A stretch of DNA of 64,000 nt from Treponema sp. OMZ 787 (lineage in GTDB: Bacteria; Spirochaetota; Spirochaetia; Treponematales; Treponemataceae): assembly GCF_024181225.1 (NCBI RefSeq), contig NZ_CP051198.1:186001-250000 (forward strand), read 5' to 3'. This document shows, in pieces, positions 25,111-33,576 of the stretch. Made by a program: the position numbers and the translations under genes. The first letter of the stretch is position 1. Each line of letters opens with the position of its first letter. Below the pieces are notes generated by a model, which searched no databases, was not told where the DNA came from, and saw only the letters and a list, made by a program, of their open reading frames with translations.

Positions 25111-26279
25111 TTTAATTTTTTCCTTTCTGAGACAACTTCCAAAAAGGCTTCAAGCCTTGTTGCAAATTGACCGGCATCTTCTTGAGAATAATCGGATTCT
25201 ATATGAATATAGGGGAGGCCTTTTTGCATAACATATTTTCCTATCGTATGAGCTTCAAGATTGAAGGTGTGGCAGGCAACCAAGGTGCATTCGATTACTG
25301 CATCGGCCTTATAGTGGTCTATAAGATAATCCAAATCCTTTAGCCTTCCGGGGTTAGGACTCATAACCGAGCAGTTTGTTTTAAGGTACTTTTCGGCAAT
25401 AGCTTCGATAGGATCTCTTAATGGGTCTTCATCCACAAATTCCATGTGAGTGCGTAGGCCCGAACAGCTGTCATAACCGACTATTACGGCACCTAGTTTT
25501 TCAATCTGTGCCAATATTTTTTCTTTTACGCCTCCCAAGGGACAGCCCGTAACCAAAATTCTCGGACGCTCATCCTTTGTGCCCTTTAAATTCTTTTCCC
25601 AATACTCTTTTAATTCCTCTGTGCGTTTTACTATTTCGGCATTTTTTTGATTTATATCGTATTGAAAACCGAAGGCTTCCTTTACATTAAACTGCTCCAA
25701 GCCTGAAACAGGTGAAGGGTCCAAGGCCGAAAGCTCAAAGAAATTTACAAGGTTTCTTCGTTCCTGATTGCAGTCCTTGATGGCCTTCCTTAAATCATCC
25801 TCGGTTATAGTTATGTTATAAAATTCTTCGATTCTTTCTTTTAGCTTTTTTACCTCGTCTGCCCAAAATGGGTAGGCCTTGGGATCGAGGTTATTTTGAG
25901 GAAGGTGCATTACATGGGTGGGCTTTATATCGTTTAAAAGTTCAAACATCTTTTTTTTGCCGTCGCAGGTGGTTTCCCCAACAATAAAATCAGAAAAATA
26001 GAAGAAGGGGCAGGTGTCGGTGATGGCGTGTCCGTAAGAAGCCTTTATAAGCGGACAGAAGTTTTTAGGCAAATCCCTTTCGGCAGCACTTATCGGTTTT
26101 TCGCTCGTTGCACATAAGGAAACCGGAACGGCTCCCGCTGCATACACAAGTTCGGTAGGAACATAGGAGCAATAAAGTCCTATAACCTTGCCTCCGGCAT
26201 CTTTTAAATTTTTTAAAGCTATAAATTTTTTTTGTTGGGCTTCAGCCAAGCTGTCAAAACCCTTAGGCAAATCGTTCAT
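25107..26279 (-). CDS. Double-cubane-cluster anaerobic reductase (2-hydroxyacyl-CoA dehydratase family, YjiM-like)
   Basis: This 390-residue member of the HgdB/FldB/BcrBC superfamily is a homologue of single-gene double-cubane proteins such as YjiM. Conserved Cys occur in GLYCSYVP, FCPLIKAS, ITDTCPFF, GETTCDGKKKM, VTGCPLGG, GYDSCSG and ECTLVACHTF, enough to hold two fused cubanes. The matching activase is encoded convergently at 24.1 kb. These proteins reduce small molecules at very low potential using ATP, but their physiological substrate is generally unknown. Start ATG 26279 has GGAG upstream. Confidence 0.82.
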   Translation of the reverse strand: MNDLPKGFDSLAEAQQKKFIALKNLKDAGGKVIGLYCSYVPTELVYAAGAVPVSLCATSEKPISAAERDLPKNFCPLIKASYGHAITDTCPFFYFSDFIVGETTCDGKKKMFELLNDIKPTHVMHLPQNNLDPKAYPFWADEVKKLKERIEEFYNITITEDDLRKAIKDCNQERRNLVNFFELSALDPSPVSGLEQFNVKEAFGFQYDINQKNAEIVKRTEELKEYWEKNLKGTKDERPRILVTGCPLGGVKEKILAQIEKLGAVIVGYDSCSGLRTHMEFVDEDPLRDPIEAIAEKYLKTNCSVMSPNPGRLKDLDYLIDHYKADAVIECTLVACHTFNLEAHTIGKYVMQKGLPYIHIESDYSQEDAGQFATRLEAFLEVVSERKKLK

Positions 26280-26444
26280 AGTTATACTCCAAAAATATTT
26301 TAAGTGTAAAAGTTTATATTTATTATAATATAGTAATATTTATTAAAAAAAATTACAAGTATATTAATATAAAAATGTCAACGGAAAATACAGAAAGAAA
26401 TGAAAAGTAACGAATTAAAGAAACAAATATACCTTAAAATAAAA

Positions 26445-26482
26445 AACAGATTACCGAGTATTCACGATAATCTGTTTTTTAA
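26445..26482 (-). terminator. Terminator downstream of ftcD
   Basis: Stem AACAGATTA (26445-26453) pairs with TAATCTGTT (26468-26476). On the minus strand it is followed by T-rich sequence (complement of 26431-26446), and on the plus strand by TTTT. It ends the ftcD message. Confidence 0.7.
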
Positions 26483-26498
26483 AATGCTTATGTCAAAT

Positions 26499-27398
26499 CT
26501 ATTCGAGTAACCTAGCCTCGATTATCTGGCTGAATTCGAAGTTTTCGATTTGTAGATAATAAGAAGCAACATCCATTAAGGCTGCCATCGGGGTAAGGCC
26601 GACAATTTCGGTACCGACAATGTTTACGCCGTAGCGTTTTGCTTCCATTTTTACCATTTCATAGGACTGATAAAGAGAGGTCTTTGTATAGTCCGTCATG
26701 TTCATTGAAACCTGAACGATTCCGCGTTCTGTAAGATCTACGCCCATTGCTTTGACAAAGCGCAAGCCACCTCCTAAGAAGCGTACTTTTTTTGCAATCT
26801 TATCTGCAATTGAAAGATCGTTTGTAGCCAAGTTTACGTTAAAGGCAACAAGGGGCATTCGGCAGCCGACAGCCGTAACGCCTGCTGAAGGGTGAATTTC
26901 GGTTCCGCCGAAATCGGGCTTCCATTCGGGCTGCTTTACCTTTTCGGCCATACCTTCAAACTGCCCCTTTCGGATATTTGAAAGGTTTTCTCTTGAAGGA
27001 GCCGATGCCGATTTTTCGTATAAGAAAACAGGAATCTTGTGCTGTTCCCAAATGAGTTTTCCTACCTCTTTGGATAATTCGATACATTCTTCCATTGTGG
27101 AATTTTTAATCGGAATAAAGGGGACAACATCGGTAGCACCCATTCTGGGGTGAGCTCCCTCATGCTTGCGTAAGTCAATTAGATTGGCTGCTATACCAAT
27201 GGCTTCAACAACGGCTTTTTTAAGCTCTTCGGGCTCGCCGATTACGGTTACAACAGAGCGGTTATGATCCTTGTCGGATTCGTAATCAAGTAATTTTACC
27301 TTTTCTTTTCCGCGGAAGGGTGCAATAATCTTTTCCAAAACTTCAGGATCGCGGCCGTTACTAAAGTTAGGAACACATTCAATTATTTTGTTCATCAT
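26499..27398 (-). CDS. ftcD: Glutamate formimidoyltransferase (FtcD)
   Basis: FtcD transfers the formimino group from N-formiminoglutamate to tetrahydrofolate in histidine breakdown. At 299 residues it is the single-domain form, without the cyclodeaminase half found in mammals. Family blocks are IIECVPNFSNGRD at the N-terminus, KVKLLDYESDKDHNRSVVTV, RKHEGAHPRMGATDVVPFIP with the catalytic His region, and GFGG-type PDFGGTEIHPSAGVTAVG. The start is ATG ATG; either may be used, both behind AGGAG. No other histidine-degradation gene lies in the window. It is preceded by a TTGTCT-17-TACACT promoter. Confidence 0.93.
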   Translation of the reverse strand: MMNKIIECVPNFSNGRDPEVLEKIIAPFRGKEKVKLLDYESDKDHNRSVVTVIGEPEELKKAVVEAIGIAANLIDLRKHEGAHPRMGATDVVPFIPIKNSTMEECIELSKEVGKLIWEQHKIPVFLYEKSASAPSRENLSNIRKGQFEGMAEKVKQPEWKPDFGGTEIHPSAGVTAVGCRMPLVAFNVNLATNDLSIADKIAKKVRFLGGGLRFVKAMGVDLTERGIVQVSMNMTDYTKTSLYQSYEMVKMEAKRYGVNIVGTEIVGLTPMAALMDVASYYLQIENFEFSQIIEARLLE

Positions 27399-27431
27399 AA
27401 AAAACTCCTAAGACCTTCAACGTCTTCTGCA

Positions 27432-27460
27432 AGTGTAGCACAAAAAAGGGTCTTAGACAA
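27432..27460 (-). promoter_or_regulatory. Promoter of ftcD
   Basis: Minus-strand TTGTCT (27460-27455) and TACACT (27437-27432) with a 17-bp spacer, 34 bases before the ATG. Confidence 0.5.
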
Positions 27461-27526
27461 GATAAGAATAATATTTTATGATAAATATTATAATTTAGGT
27501 AAAAATCGGCAAAACACCCTAAAATT

Positions 27527-27646
27527 TTGAAGAAATGATGTATTTTGGGTGTAATAATATTGAAGAAATGACGTATTTTGGGTATAATAATTTTGAAGAA
27601 ACAACGATATTCGGCTTTTAAAACTTTGAAGAAAGTGAGGTAATTC
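27527..27646 (+). repeat. Four 33-bp tandem units, each opening with TTGAAG and a promoter-like layout
   Basis: TTGA occurs at 27527, 27560, 27593 and 27626, exactly 33 bases apart, each continuing as TTGAAGAAA. In unit 2, TTGAAG is followed after 17 bases by TATAAT (27583-27588), a near-ideal promoter. Unit 1 has TGTAAT and unit 3 has TTTTAA at the same place. Unit 4 is cut short and supplies the GTGAGG ribosome binding site of the DUF4143 gene. The array therefore looks like a duplicated promoter whose copies have diverged. Confidence 0.7.
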
Positions 27647-28990
27647 ATGTTTTTTAAAAGAAAGGCGTATAATAAATTACTAAGGTGGAAAAAGGAGTAT
27701 TCAGGTTCTTATAGTGTTCTTTTGGAAGGAGCCAGGCGAGTTGGAAAGTCAACCATAGCAGAGGAATTTGCCAAAAATGAGTATACATCCTATATTTTAA
27801 TCGATTTTGCAAATATATCCGAAGCCGTAAAATCTTGCTTTGACGATATTCATAATTTGGATATGTTCTTTTTGCGATTGCAGGCGGCAACAGGCAAAAA
27901 CTTGATAGAAAATAACAGCGTAATTATCTTTGACGAAATTCAGCTTTTTCCCAAAGTTAGGCAGGCAATAAAATACTTGGTAAAGGACGGCCGATACCAT
28001 TACATCGAAACCGGTTCCTTAATTTCAATCAAAAAAAATGTAAAAGAAATTTTGATTCCTTCGGAAGAAATGAAAATTCCCGTTTATCCTATGGATTTTG
28101 AAGAATTCCAATGGGCTGCTCAGGGAAACACTTATCACCTAAGTAAGGAGGTATATGAGAACGGTAAGAAAGCCGGAGATCAAATACATCGAAAATGGAT
28201 GAGGGATTTTAGGCTGTACATGGCTGTCGGAGGAATGCCTCAGGCGGTTGAAGCATATTTAGATGGGAAAAATTTTACCGAAATCGACAAAATAAAAAGA
28301 GGCATTATAAGTCTTTACGAAGACGACTTTAAAAAGATAGATCCTTCAGGCCGAGTTTCAGCTCTCTATCATTCAATACCGGCACAGCTTTCAAAAAACG
28401 GAAAAAGATATATCCCGTCGCAAGCCACCGGCAAGCGAAAGAGCGTAAAGGATGAGGAAATGCTCTATGATTTGATAGATTCAAAAACCGTTCTTATTTC
28501 TTATAATACGACAGATCCTAGAATCAGTCTTTCTTTGACTAAATCGCCTGAAAGTTATAAACTCTATTTAGCGGATACAGGCCTTTTTATAACTCTTATG
28601 TTTATGGATAGACCGGAGGCTCTTAATGACATTTACACAAAACTATTATCCGATAAATTACCGGCTAATCTTGGTTATCTATATGAAAATGCGGCAGCTC
28701 AAATGATAGCCGCCGCAGGGCATGAGCTTTATTATCATACATGGGATAAAGAAAAAAGCACCCACTATTATGAAATCGATTTTTTAATTTCTCAAGGTGC
28801 AAAAGTAAAGGCTATCGAGGTAAAATCTTCGGGTATGGGCCGGCATGAATCTTTAAAGATATTCGGTAAAAAATATTCCAAGGTCTTAGCCTCCTCAATC
28901 TTAGTTTCTTCTAAGGATAGAAAAACAGAGGGCGGCATAGAGTTTTTGCCGGTATACATGCTTAACTTTGCAGTTAGACAGGAGGTTTAA
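27647..28990 (+). CDS. DUF4143 family AAA ATPase with C-terminal nuclease-like domain
   Basis: This 447-residue protein has an AAA_14 ATPase core with Walker A GARRVGKST (28-36) and Walker B IIFDEIQLF (93-101), followed by a winged-helix region. The C-terminal DUF4143 domain contains EIDFLISQGAKVKAIEVKS, a D-x(n)-E-V-K pattern like PD-(D/E)XK nucleases. Such proteins are abundant and variable in anaerobes, are suspected to be mobile or defence-linked, and have no settled function. It sits behind the 33-bp promoter array and has a paralogue at 40.5 kb, on the other side of the type I restriction operon. A 64-aa gene follows after one base. Confidence 0.85.
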   Translation: MFFKRKAYNKLLRWKKEYSGSYSVLLEGARRVGKSTIAEEFAKNEYTSYILIDFANISEAVKSCFDDIHNLDMFFLRLQAATGKNLIENNSVIIFDEIQLFPKVRQAIKYLVKDGRYHYIETGSLISIKKNVKEILIPSEEMKIPVYPMDFEEFQWAAQGNTYHLSKEVYENGKKAGDQIHRKWMRDFRLYMAVGGMPQAVEAYLDGKNFTEIDKIKRGIISLYEDDFKKIDPSGRVSALYHSIPAQLSKNGKRYIPSQATGKRKSVKDEEMLYDLIDSKTVLISYNTTDPRISLSLTKSPESYKLYLADTGLFITLMFMDRPEALNDIYTKLLSDKLPANLGYLYENAAAQMIAAAGHELYYHTWDKEKSTHYYEIDFLISQGAKVKAIEVKSSGMGRHESLKIFGKKYSKVLASSILVSSKDRKTEGGIEFLPVYMLNFAVRQEV

Positions 28991-28991
28991 A

Positions 28992-29186
28992 ATGAAGCTG
29001 CCTTTGGGGGTAACACAAGATACATTAAATATATGTAAGGATATTGTTTCAAAATATACGGAACAACAAGATATTGACGAGGTCGCTTTAGACTTATTAA
29101 ATTTGGTTTATTCTAAAGGCGGAGATTTTTCCGAAAAAACTTTAGAAATGTTTGCAAAAGCTTATTTTAAAAAAGGAGTATACTAA
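28992..29186 (+). CDS. 64-aa hypothetical protein coupled to the DUF4143 ATPase
   Basis: The ATG at 28992 follows the ATPase stop by one base; its GGAGG ribosome binding site lies inside the end of the ATPase gene. The protein (KLPLGVTQDTLNICKDIV... then DEVALDLLNLVYSKGGDFS) is acidic and predicted helical, without Cys or membrane segment. Tight coupling suggests a partner or regulator of the ATPase. Family not recognised; it resembles no toxin or antitoxin that I can name. Confidence 0.6.
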   Translation: MKLPLGVTQDTLNICKDIVSKYTEQQDIDEVALDLLNLVYSKGGDFSEKTLEMFAKAYFKKGVY

Positions 29187-29202
29187 AGAATTTGGATATA
29201 TC

Positions 29203-29231
29203 TTGCCGTTAATGTATAAAATATGTATACT
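29203..29231 (+). promoter_or_regulatory. Promoter of the leucyl aminopeptidase gene
   Basis: TTGCCG (29203-29208), 17 bases, TATACT (29226-29231). The ATG at 29277 follows with GGAGG in between. Confidence 0.5.
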
Positions 29232-29276
29232 CTAATTGTAAAGTACAAATAACTTTAATGAAATTTCGGAGGAATT

Positions 29277-30707
29277 ATGAAATTTAATATTGCAAAACAA
29301 GGCGGAGTTCCCGCAAAGTTGGTTTTTGAGGACAAAATTGAGGGAAGCTATCTTAATCACTTAAAAGAAAAGGAATTATTTTCCGGAAAGGCGGAAGAGG
29401 TTTATTACAGCCTTGACCCTAATCTTAATGCTCATCTTTTTATCGGTTTAGGTAAGGAAGAAAAGATTGACTTGGAAGTTTTAAGAAAAACTTTTTTCAA
29501 GGCAGCGAGCGAGCTTTTAAAGAACAAGGTAGAAGAAGTCGAGCTTCACATCCCTAAACTTAATAATTTATGCAATTATAAGATGGCCGAAGCTATCGCA
29601 GAGGGCATGCTTCATGCCACCTATCAATACGATAAGTTTAAAAGCGACCGTAAAGAACAAACCGAAATTACGGTCAATTATAATCCTGAAAAAGGCAAAG
29701 AAGAAAGAGCCGAAAAAGGTATCAACGAAGCCGTCAAGCTCATGGAGGCGGTTTTCTTAACCCGCGACTTGGTAAACCAGCCGCCGAATGTAATATATCC
29801 TGAAACATTGGCTAAGATTGCCAAAGAAAAGCTTGAAGCAAAGGGCGTAAAAGTTACAGTTCACGGCAAAAAAGAAATTGAAGACCTTAAAATGGAAGCC
29901 TTCCTCAGTGTTGCAAGAGCAAGTGCCAAAGAGCCTAAACTCATTGTCATGGAATATTACAATAATCCCGATTCAAAAGAAAAAATTGCTCTTGTCGGTA
30001 AGGGCTTAACCTATGACAGCGGCGGATATGCAATTAAACCTGCAACAAGCATGGTTACCATGTTTACCGATATGGGCGGCTCAGGTACCGTTATCGGAGC
30101 AATGCATGCATTGGCAGACCTAAAAGCAAAGGTAAATGTTGTTGCTGTTGTTGCTTCTTGCGAAAACATGATTTCCGGAGACGGTTACCGAAACGGAGAC
30201 ATCATCGGCTCAATGAGCGGTAAGACTATCGAAATTATTAACACCGATGCAGAAGGCAGATTAACCCTGGCCGATGCCGTTTATTATGCCACCAATAATT
30301 TGGGAGCAACTAAGCTTATTGACCTTGCTACCTTGACAGGTGCTTGCGTAGCAGCATTCGGCGAGCAGGTAAGCGGAGCCGTTACAAACAATGATGAGTT
30401 CTTTGAAGAACTTGTCAAGGCAAATGAAAGAGCCGGTGAAATTGTTTGGAAAATGCCGACTATAGATTACTACAAAAAAATGAACGAGTCAAAAGTCGCC
30501 GATCTAAAAAATTCAGGCGGAAAATTAGGCGGAATGATGACGGCCGGACTCTTTGTAGGTTCATTCCTTGCAAAAGAAGATATTCCGTGGATTCACATTG
30601 ATATTGCCGGAACAGCTTATATTACCGAAAAATTCGGCTACTTAAAAGAATACGCTACAGGCACCCTCGTCAAGAGTCTTTATTATATGCTAAGCAAAGA
30701 AGCCTAA
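29277..30707 (+). CDS. pepA: Leucyl aminopeptidase (M17 family, PepA)
   Basis: This cytoplasmic, hexameric, two-metal aminopeptidase releases N-terminal residues from peptides, fitting the peptide importer upstream. It has 476 residues: a divergent N-terminal domain, then the catalytic domain with LVNQPPNVIYPETLA, VGKGLTYDSGGYAIKP (metal-binding Lys and Asp), MGGSGTVIGAM and the family signature NTDAEGRLTLADA. All expected metal ligands appear present. It has its own promoter and a strong terminator, so it is a single-gene unit. Confidence 0.93.
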   Translation: MKFNIAKQGGVPAKLVFEDKIEGSYLNHLKEKELFSGKAEEVYYSLDPNLNAHLFIGLGKEEKIDLEVLRKTFFKAASELLKNKVEEVELHIPKLNNLCNYKMAEAIAEGMLHATYQYDKFKSDRKEQTEITVNYNPEKGKEERAEKGINEAVKLMEAVFLTRDLVNQPPNVIYPETLAKIAKEKLEAKGVKVTVHGKKEIEDLKMEAFLSVARASAKEPKLIVMEYYNNPDSKEKIALVGKGLTYDSGGYAIKPATSMVTMFTDMGGSGTVIGAMHALADLKAKVNVVAVVASCENMISGDGYRNGDIIGSMSGKTIEIINTDAEGRLTLADAVYYATNNLGATKLIDLATLTGACVAAFGEQVSGAVTNNDEFFEELVKANERAGEIVWKMPTIDYYKKMNESKVADLKNSGGKLGGMMTAGLFVGSFLAKEDIPWIHIDIAGTAYITEKFGYLKEYATGTLVKSLYYMLSKEA

Positions 30708-30722
30708 TAAGCTTTTAATCAT

Positions 30723-30757
30723 GCCGCAAAGAGGTTTATTTTTTGCGGCTTTTTTAT
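30723..30757 (+). terminator. Rho-independent terminator after pepA
   Basis: GCCGCAAA (30723-30730) pairs with TTTGCGGC (30742-30749), followed by seven T. Confidence 0.85.
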
Positions 30758-30761
30758 TATC

Positions 30762-30791
30762 TTGAAAATATTAATATAATTGTGATATAAT
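30762..30791 (+). promoter_or_regulatory. Promoter of the diguanylate cyclase / type I RM operon
   Basis: TTGAAA (30762-30767), 18 bases, TATAAT (30786-30791). It lies just after the pepA terminator. No other clear promoter is seen before hsdM, which starts 5 bases after the cyclase gene, so this one probably drives the restriction genes too. Confidence 0.6.
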
Positions 30792-30832
30792 CATCCCTTC
30801 ACGGAAACATTACTTTCCGGCGAGGCAACAAT

Positions 30833-31990
30833 ATGAAAAAGTATAATTATGAAATCACAGAAAATACGGCTAAAAACCGCTTATATGGAATTTTTAATGA
30901 CAATGAAACCATTGCACGAGATGAAATAAATTCTTTACAAACATACTTTAGAAGTATCCACATCCAAACTCAGTTTGTAATTATTATTATAGCATTTTGT
31001 TTTGAGTTTTCTTACTATTTTATTTTTCAAAATCAAATGGCTCTGCCTTTTAGTGAATATTCTTTAAAATATATCATACTGCCATTTGCCATTAATTTTC
31101 CATTATATATTATAACAAAAATACTTAATCAAAAATTTTATGATTCAAACAAGAAAAATTATATTGTAATGTTAAGCTCACTATTACAATCTTTCCTATA
31201 TGTTATAATCCATCAAATTTTTGTTACGATTTATGCCGGATTATTGGTAATGATTTTTTTGTCGGCTATTTATCACGATAAAAAATTAACAAGAATTACA
31301 TCTTTCATAGCTGTTATAGAAACTATATTGGCTGCCTTTGTTATAAAATATGACGGATATCATATTATAACAATCAAATATCTTGCAAATTTTATAGTTC
31401 TGCTTTTCATTTTGATAATAGCCCATGTTACTGCAGAATTCATTATTAACAGCAACAAGTCAGAGCAATCTAAAATTTTATATGCAATAGAAGAAAAAGA
31501 AAAATATTGGTACGGAATGATGATAGATGATCTTTCAGGTTTATATTCACGGGCTGCATTACGGACTTATATTAATAAATTGCAAAATTATCAGGGTGAA
31601 CTATTGATCGTAATGATAGACCTAGATAACTTCAAAACAATCAATGATACTTATGGCCATCAATATGGAGATGAGGTAATCAGAATTTTAGGACAAACTT
31701 TTAATCCTTACTTAGGCGATTCATTTTCTGCATTCCGCTACGGCGGCGACGAATTTTTAGCAATAATAAAATCGGATAAAGCTTATGCCGAAAAATTGAT
31801 GACAGAAACTAAAGAAGCTTTTAGGAAATCCTGTTTAACTAAATTTAAAAATTTCGAGCCAAGTTTTAGTGCAGGTATAAGCCGATTCTCAAGCAATATG
31901 CCTATAACCGATACTATCGAAAAAGCCGACTCGGCACTATACAAAGCAAAAAAAGCCGGAAAGAATACATACATTTTCTATGAGGAGTGA
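30833..31990 (+). CDS. Membrane-bound diguanylate cyclase (GGDEF)
   Basis: This enzyme makes the second messenger c-di-GMP from two GTP. Of its 385 residues, a membrane domain of about six helices (residues 45-205) acts as an uncharacterised sensor and is followed by a GGDEF domain with DDLSGLYSR (substrate region), DLDNFKTINDTYGHQYGD and an intact active-site GGDEF (304-308). The product-inhibition motif RxxD expected a few residues before GGDEF is missing (the sequence there is GDSFSAFRY), so feedback inhibition may be weak. Its 3' end carries the ribosome binding site of hsdM, five bases away, placing a signalling enzyme at the head of a restriction operon. Confidence 0.88.
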   Translation: MKKYNYEITENTAKNRLYGIFNDNETIARDEINSLQTYFRSIHIQTQFVIIIIAFCFEFSYYFIFQNQMALPFSEYSLKYIILPFAINFPLYIITKILNQKFYDSNKKNYIVMLSSLLQSFLYVIIHQIFVTIYAGLLVMIFLSAIYHDKKLTRITSFIAVIETILAAFVIKYDGYHIITIKYLANFIVLLFILIIAHVTAEFIINSNKSEQSKILYAIEEKEKYWYGMMIDDLSGLYSRAALRTYINKLQNYQGELLIVMIDLDNFKTINDTYGHQYGDEVIRILGQTFNPYLGDSFSAFRYGGDEFLAIIKSDKAYAEKLMTETKEAFRKSCLTKFKNFEPSFSAGISRFSSNMPITDTIEKADSALYKAKKAGKNTYIFYEE

Positions 31991-31995
31991 GGTAA

Positions 31996-33576
31996 ATGTC
32001 TGATTACTCAAAAGCAGATAATGGAATGACGCAAAGAGCGGAACTCCATAGAAAAATTTGGTCTATTGCAGATAATGTAAGAGGTGCAGTAGACGGTTGG
32101 GATTTTAAACAATATATATTGGGTATTCTTTTTTACCGGTTCATATCGGAAAACATGACCGAATTTTTTAATTCCGCAGAACATGAAGCCGGCGACCCGG
32201 ACTTTGACTACGCAAAGATTTCCGATAAAGAAGCTGAAGCAGATTTTAGGCCAAATACCGTAGAGGACAAGGGCTTTTTCATTCTACCGAGTCAGCTATT
32301 TAAAAATGTTGCAGAAAAAGCGAAAGATAACGAAAATTTAAATACCGATTTAGCTAATATCTTTAAAGCGATTGAAGGAAGTGCAGTCGGCTTTGCCTCA
32401 GAAGATGATATTAAAGGCCTATTTGAAGATGTTGACACGACAAGCAACCGTTTGGGCGGAACAGTGCCTGAGAAGAATAAGCGGTTAACAGACATATTAA
32501 CAGGAATTGCAGAAATAAATTTTGGGGATTTTAAAAAGAACGATATTGATGCGTTCGGCGATGCTTATGAATATCTCATTTCTAACTATGCAAGCAATGC
32601 CGGAAAATCGGGAGGAGAATTTTTTACTCCGCAAACAGTATCAAAACTTTTAGCTCGGCTTGTGATGGACGGAAAAACAAATATCAACAAAGTATATGAC
32701 CCGACCTGCGGGAGCGGCTCCTTGCTTTTACAAATGAAAAAACAGTTTGACGAGCATATTATCGACGAAGGATTTTTTGGACAAGAAATAAACATGACCA
32801 ATTTTAACCTTGCCCGAATGAATATGTTCTTGCATAACGTGAACTACAATAATTTTTCTATTAAGCGGGGAGATACTCTTTTAAATCCTCTTCACAAAAA
32901 CGAAAAACCCTTTGATGCAATCGTCTCAAATCCGCCATACTCCATTAAGTGGGTGGGGGACGATGATCCAACCCTCATAAATGATGAACGGTATGCCCCG
33001 GCGGGAAAACTGGCGCCTAAATCTTATGCCGACTACGCCTTTATTATGCATTCGTTGAGTTATCTTTCCAGTCAGGGACGTGCTGCCATTGTATGTTTTC
33101 CCGGCATTTTTTACCGCAAAGGAGCGGAAAGAACTATCCGCAAGTATCTGGTGGATAATAACTTTATAGACTGTGTAATTCAGCTGCCAGAAAACCTATT
33201 CTTCGGAACATCAATAGCAACCTGTATCTTGGTAATGGCAAAGAACAAAACCGAAAATAAAATCTTATTTATTGATGCAAGTAAAGAATTTAAAAAAGAA
33301 ACAAATAACAATATTTTGGAAGAAAAAAACATAGAGAAAATAGTCAAAGAATTTAGAAAAAGAAGCGGTAAAGAATATTTTTCGCGATATGTCGATCGGG
33401 ATGAAATCGAAGCAAACGATTATAACCTTTCCATTTCAAGTTATGTAGAAAAAGAAGACACCAGAGAAATAATCGATATAAAAGTTTTAAATAAGGAACT
33501 TGAAAAAACCGTCAGCCGTATAGACGAACTGAGAGCTGCCATAAACGAAATCGTAAAGGAGCTCGAAGATGAATAA
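31996..33576 (+). CDS. hsdM: Type I restriction-modification methyltransferase subunit HsdM
   Basis: This N6-adenine methyltransferase works in complex with HsdS (modification) and HsdS+HsdR (restriction). It has 526 residues: an N-terminal helical HsdM_N domain (about 14-175), a catalytic Rossmann domain with the SAM-binding motif DPTCGSGS (235-242), the catalytic NPPY (312-315), and a C-terminal helical tail that packs on HsdS. All key residues are intact. GAGGTAA precedes the ATG. The gene overlaps rhuM by 8 bases. Confidence 0.93.
   Translation: MSDYSKADNGMTQRAELHRKIWSIADNVRGAVDGWDFKQYILGILFYRFISENMTEFFNSAEHEAGDPDFDYAKISDKEAEADFRPNTVEDKGFFILPSQLFKNVAEKAKDNENLNTDLANIFKAIEGSAVGFASEDDIKGLFEDVDTTSNRLGGTVPEKNKRLTDILTGIAEINFGDFKKNDIDAFGDAYEYLISNYASNAGKSGGEFFTPQTVSKLLARLVMDGKTNINKVYDPTCGSGSLLLQMKKQFDEHIIDEGFFGQEINMTNFNLARMNMFLHNVNYNNFSIKRGDTLLNPLHKNEKPFDAIVSNPPYSIKWVGDDDPTLINDERYAPAGKLAPKSYADYAFIMHSLSYLSSQGRAAIVCFPGIFYRKGAERTIRKYLVDNNFIDCVIQLPENLFFGTSIATCILVMAKNKTENKILFIDASKEFKKETNNNILEEKNIEKIVKEFRKRSGKEYFSRYVDRDEIEANDYNLSISSYVEKEDTREIIDIKVLNKELEKTVSRIDELRAAINEIVKELEDE

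Noticed and set aside
27379-27648. 89-codon minus-strand frame across the 33-bp repeats (11-residue repeats KFFKI..)
   Set aside because: The frame stays open only because the unit is 33 bp; it has no ribosome binding site and overlaps the ftcD start. The promoter reading explains the repeat better.
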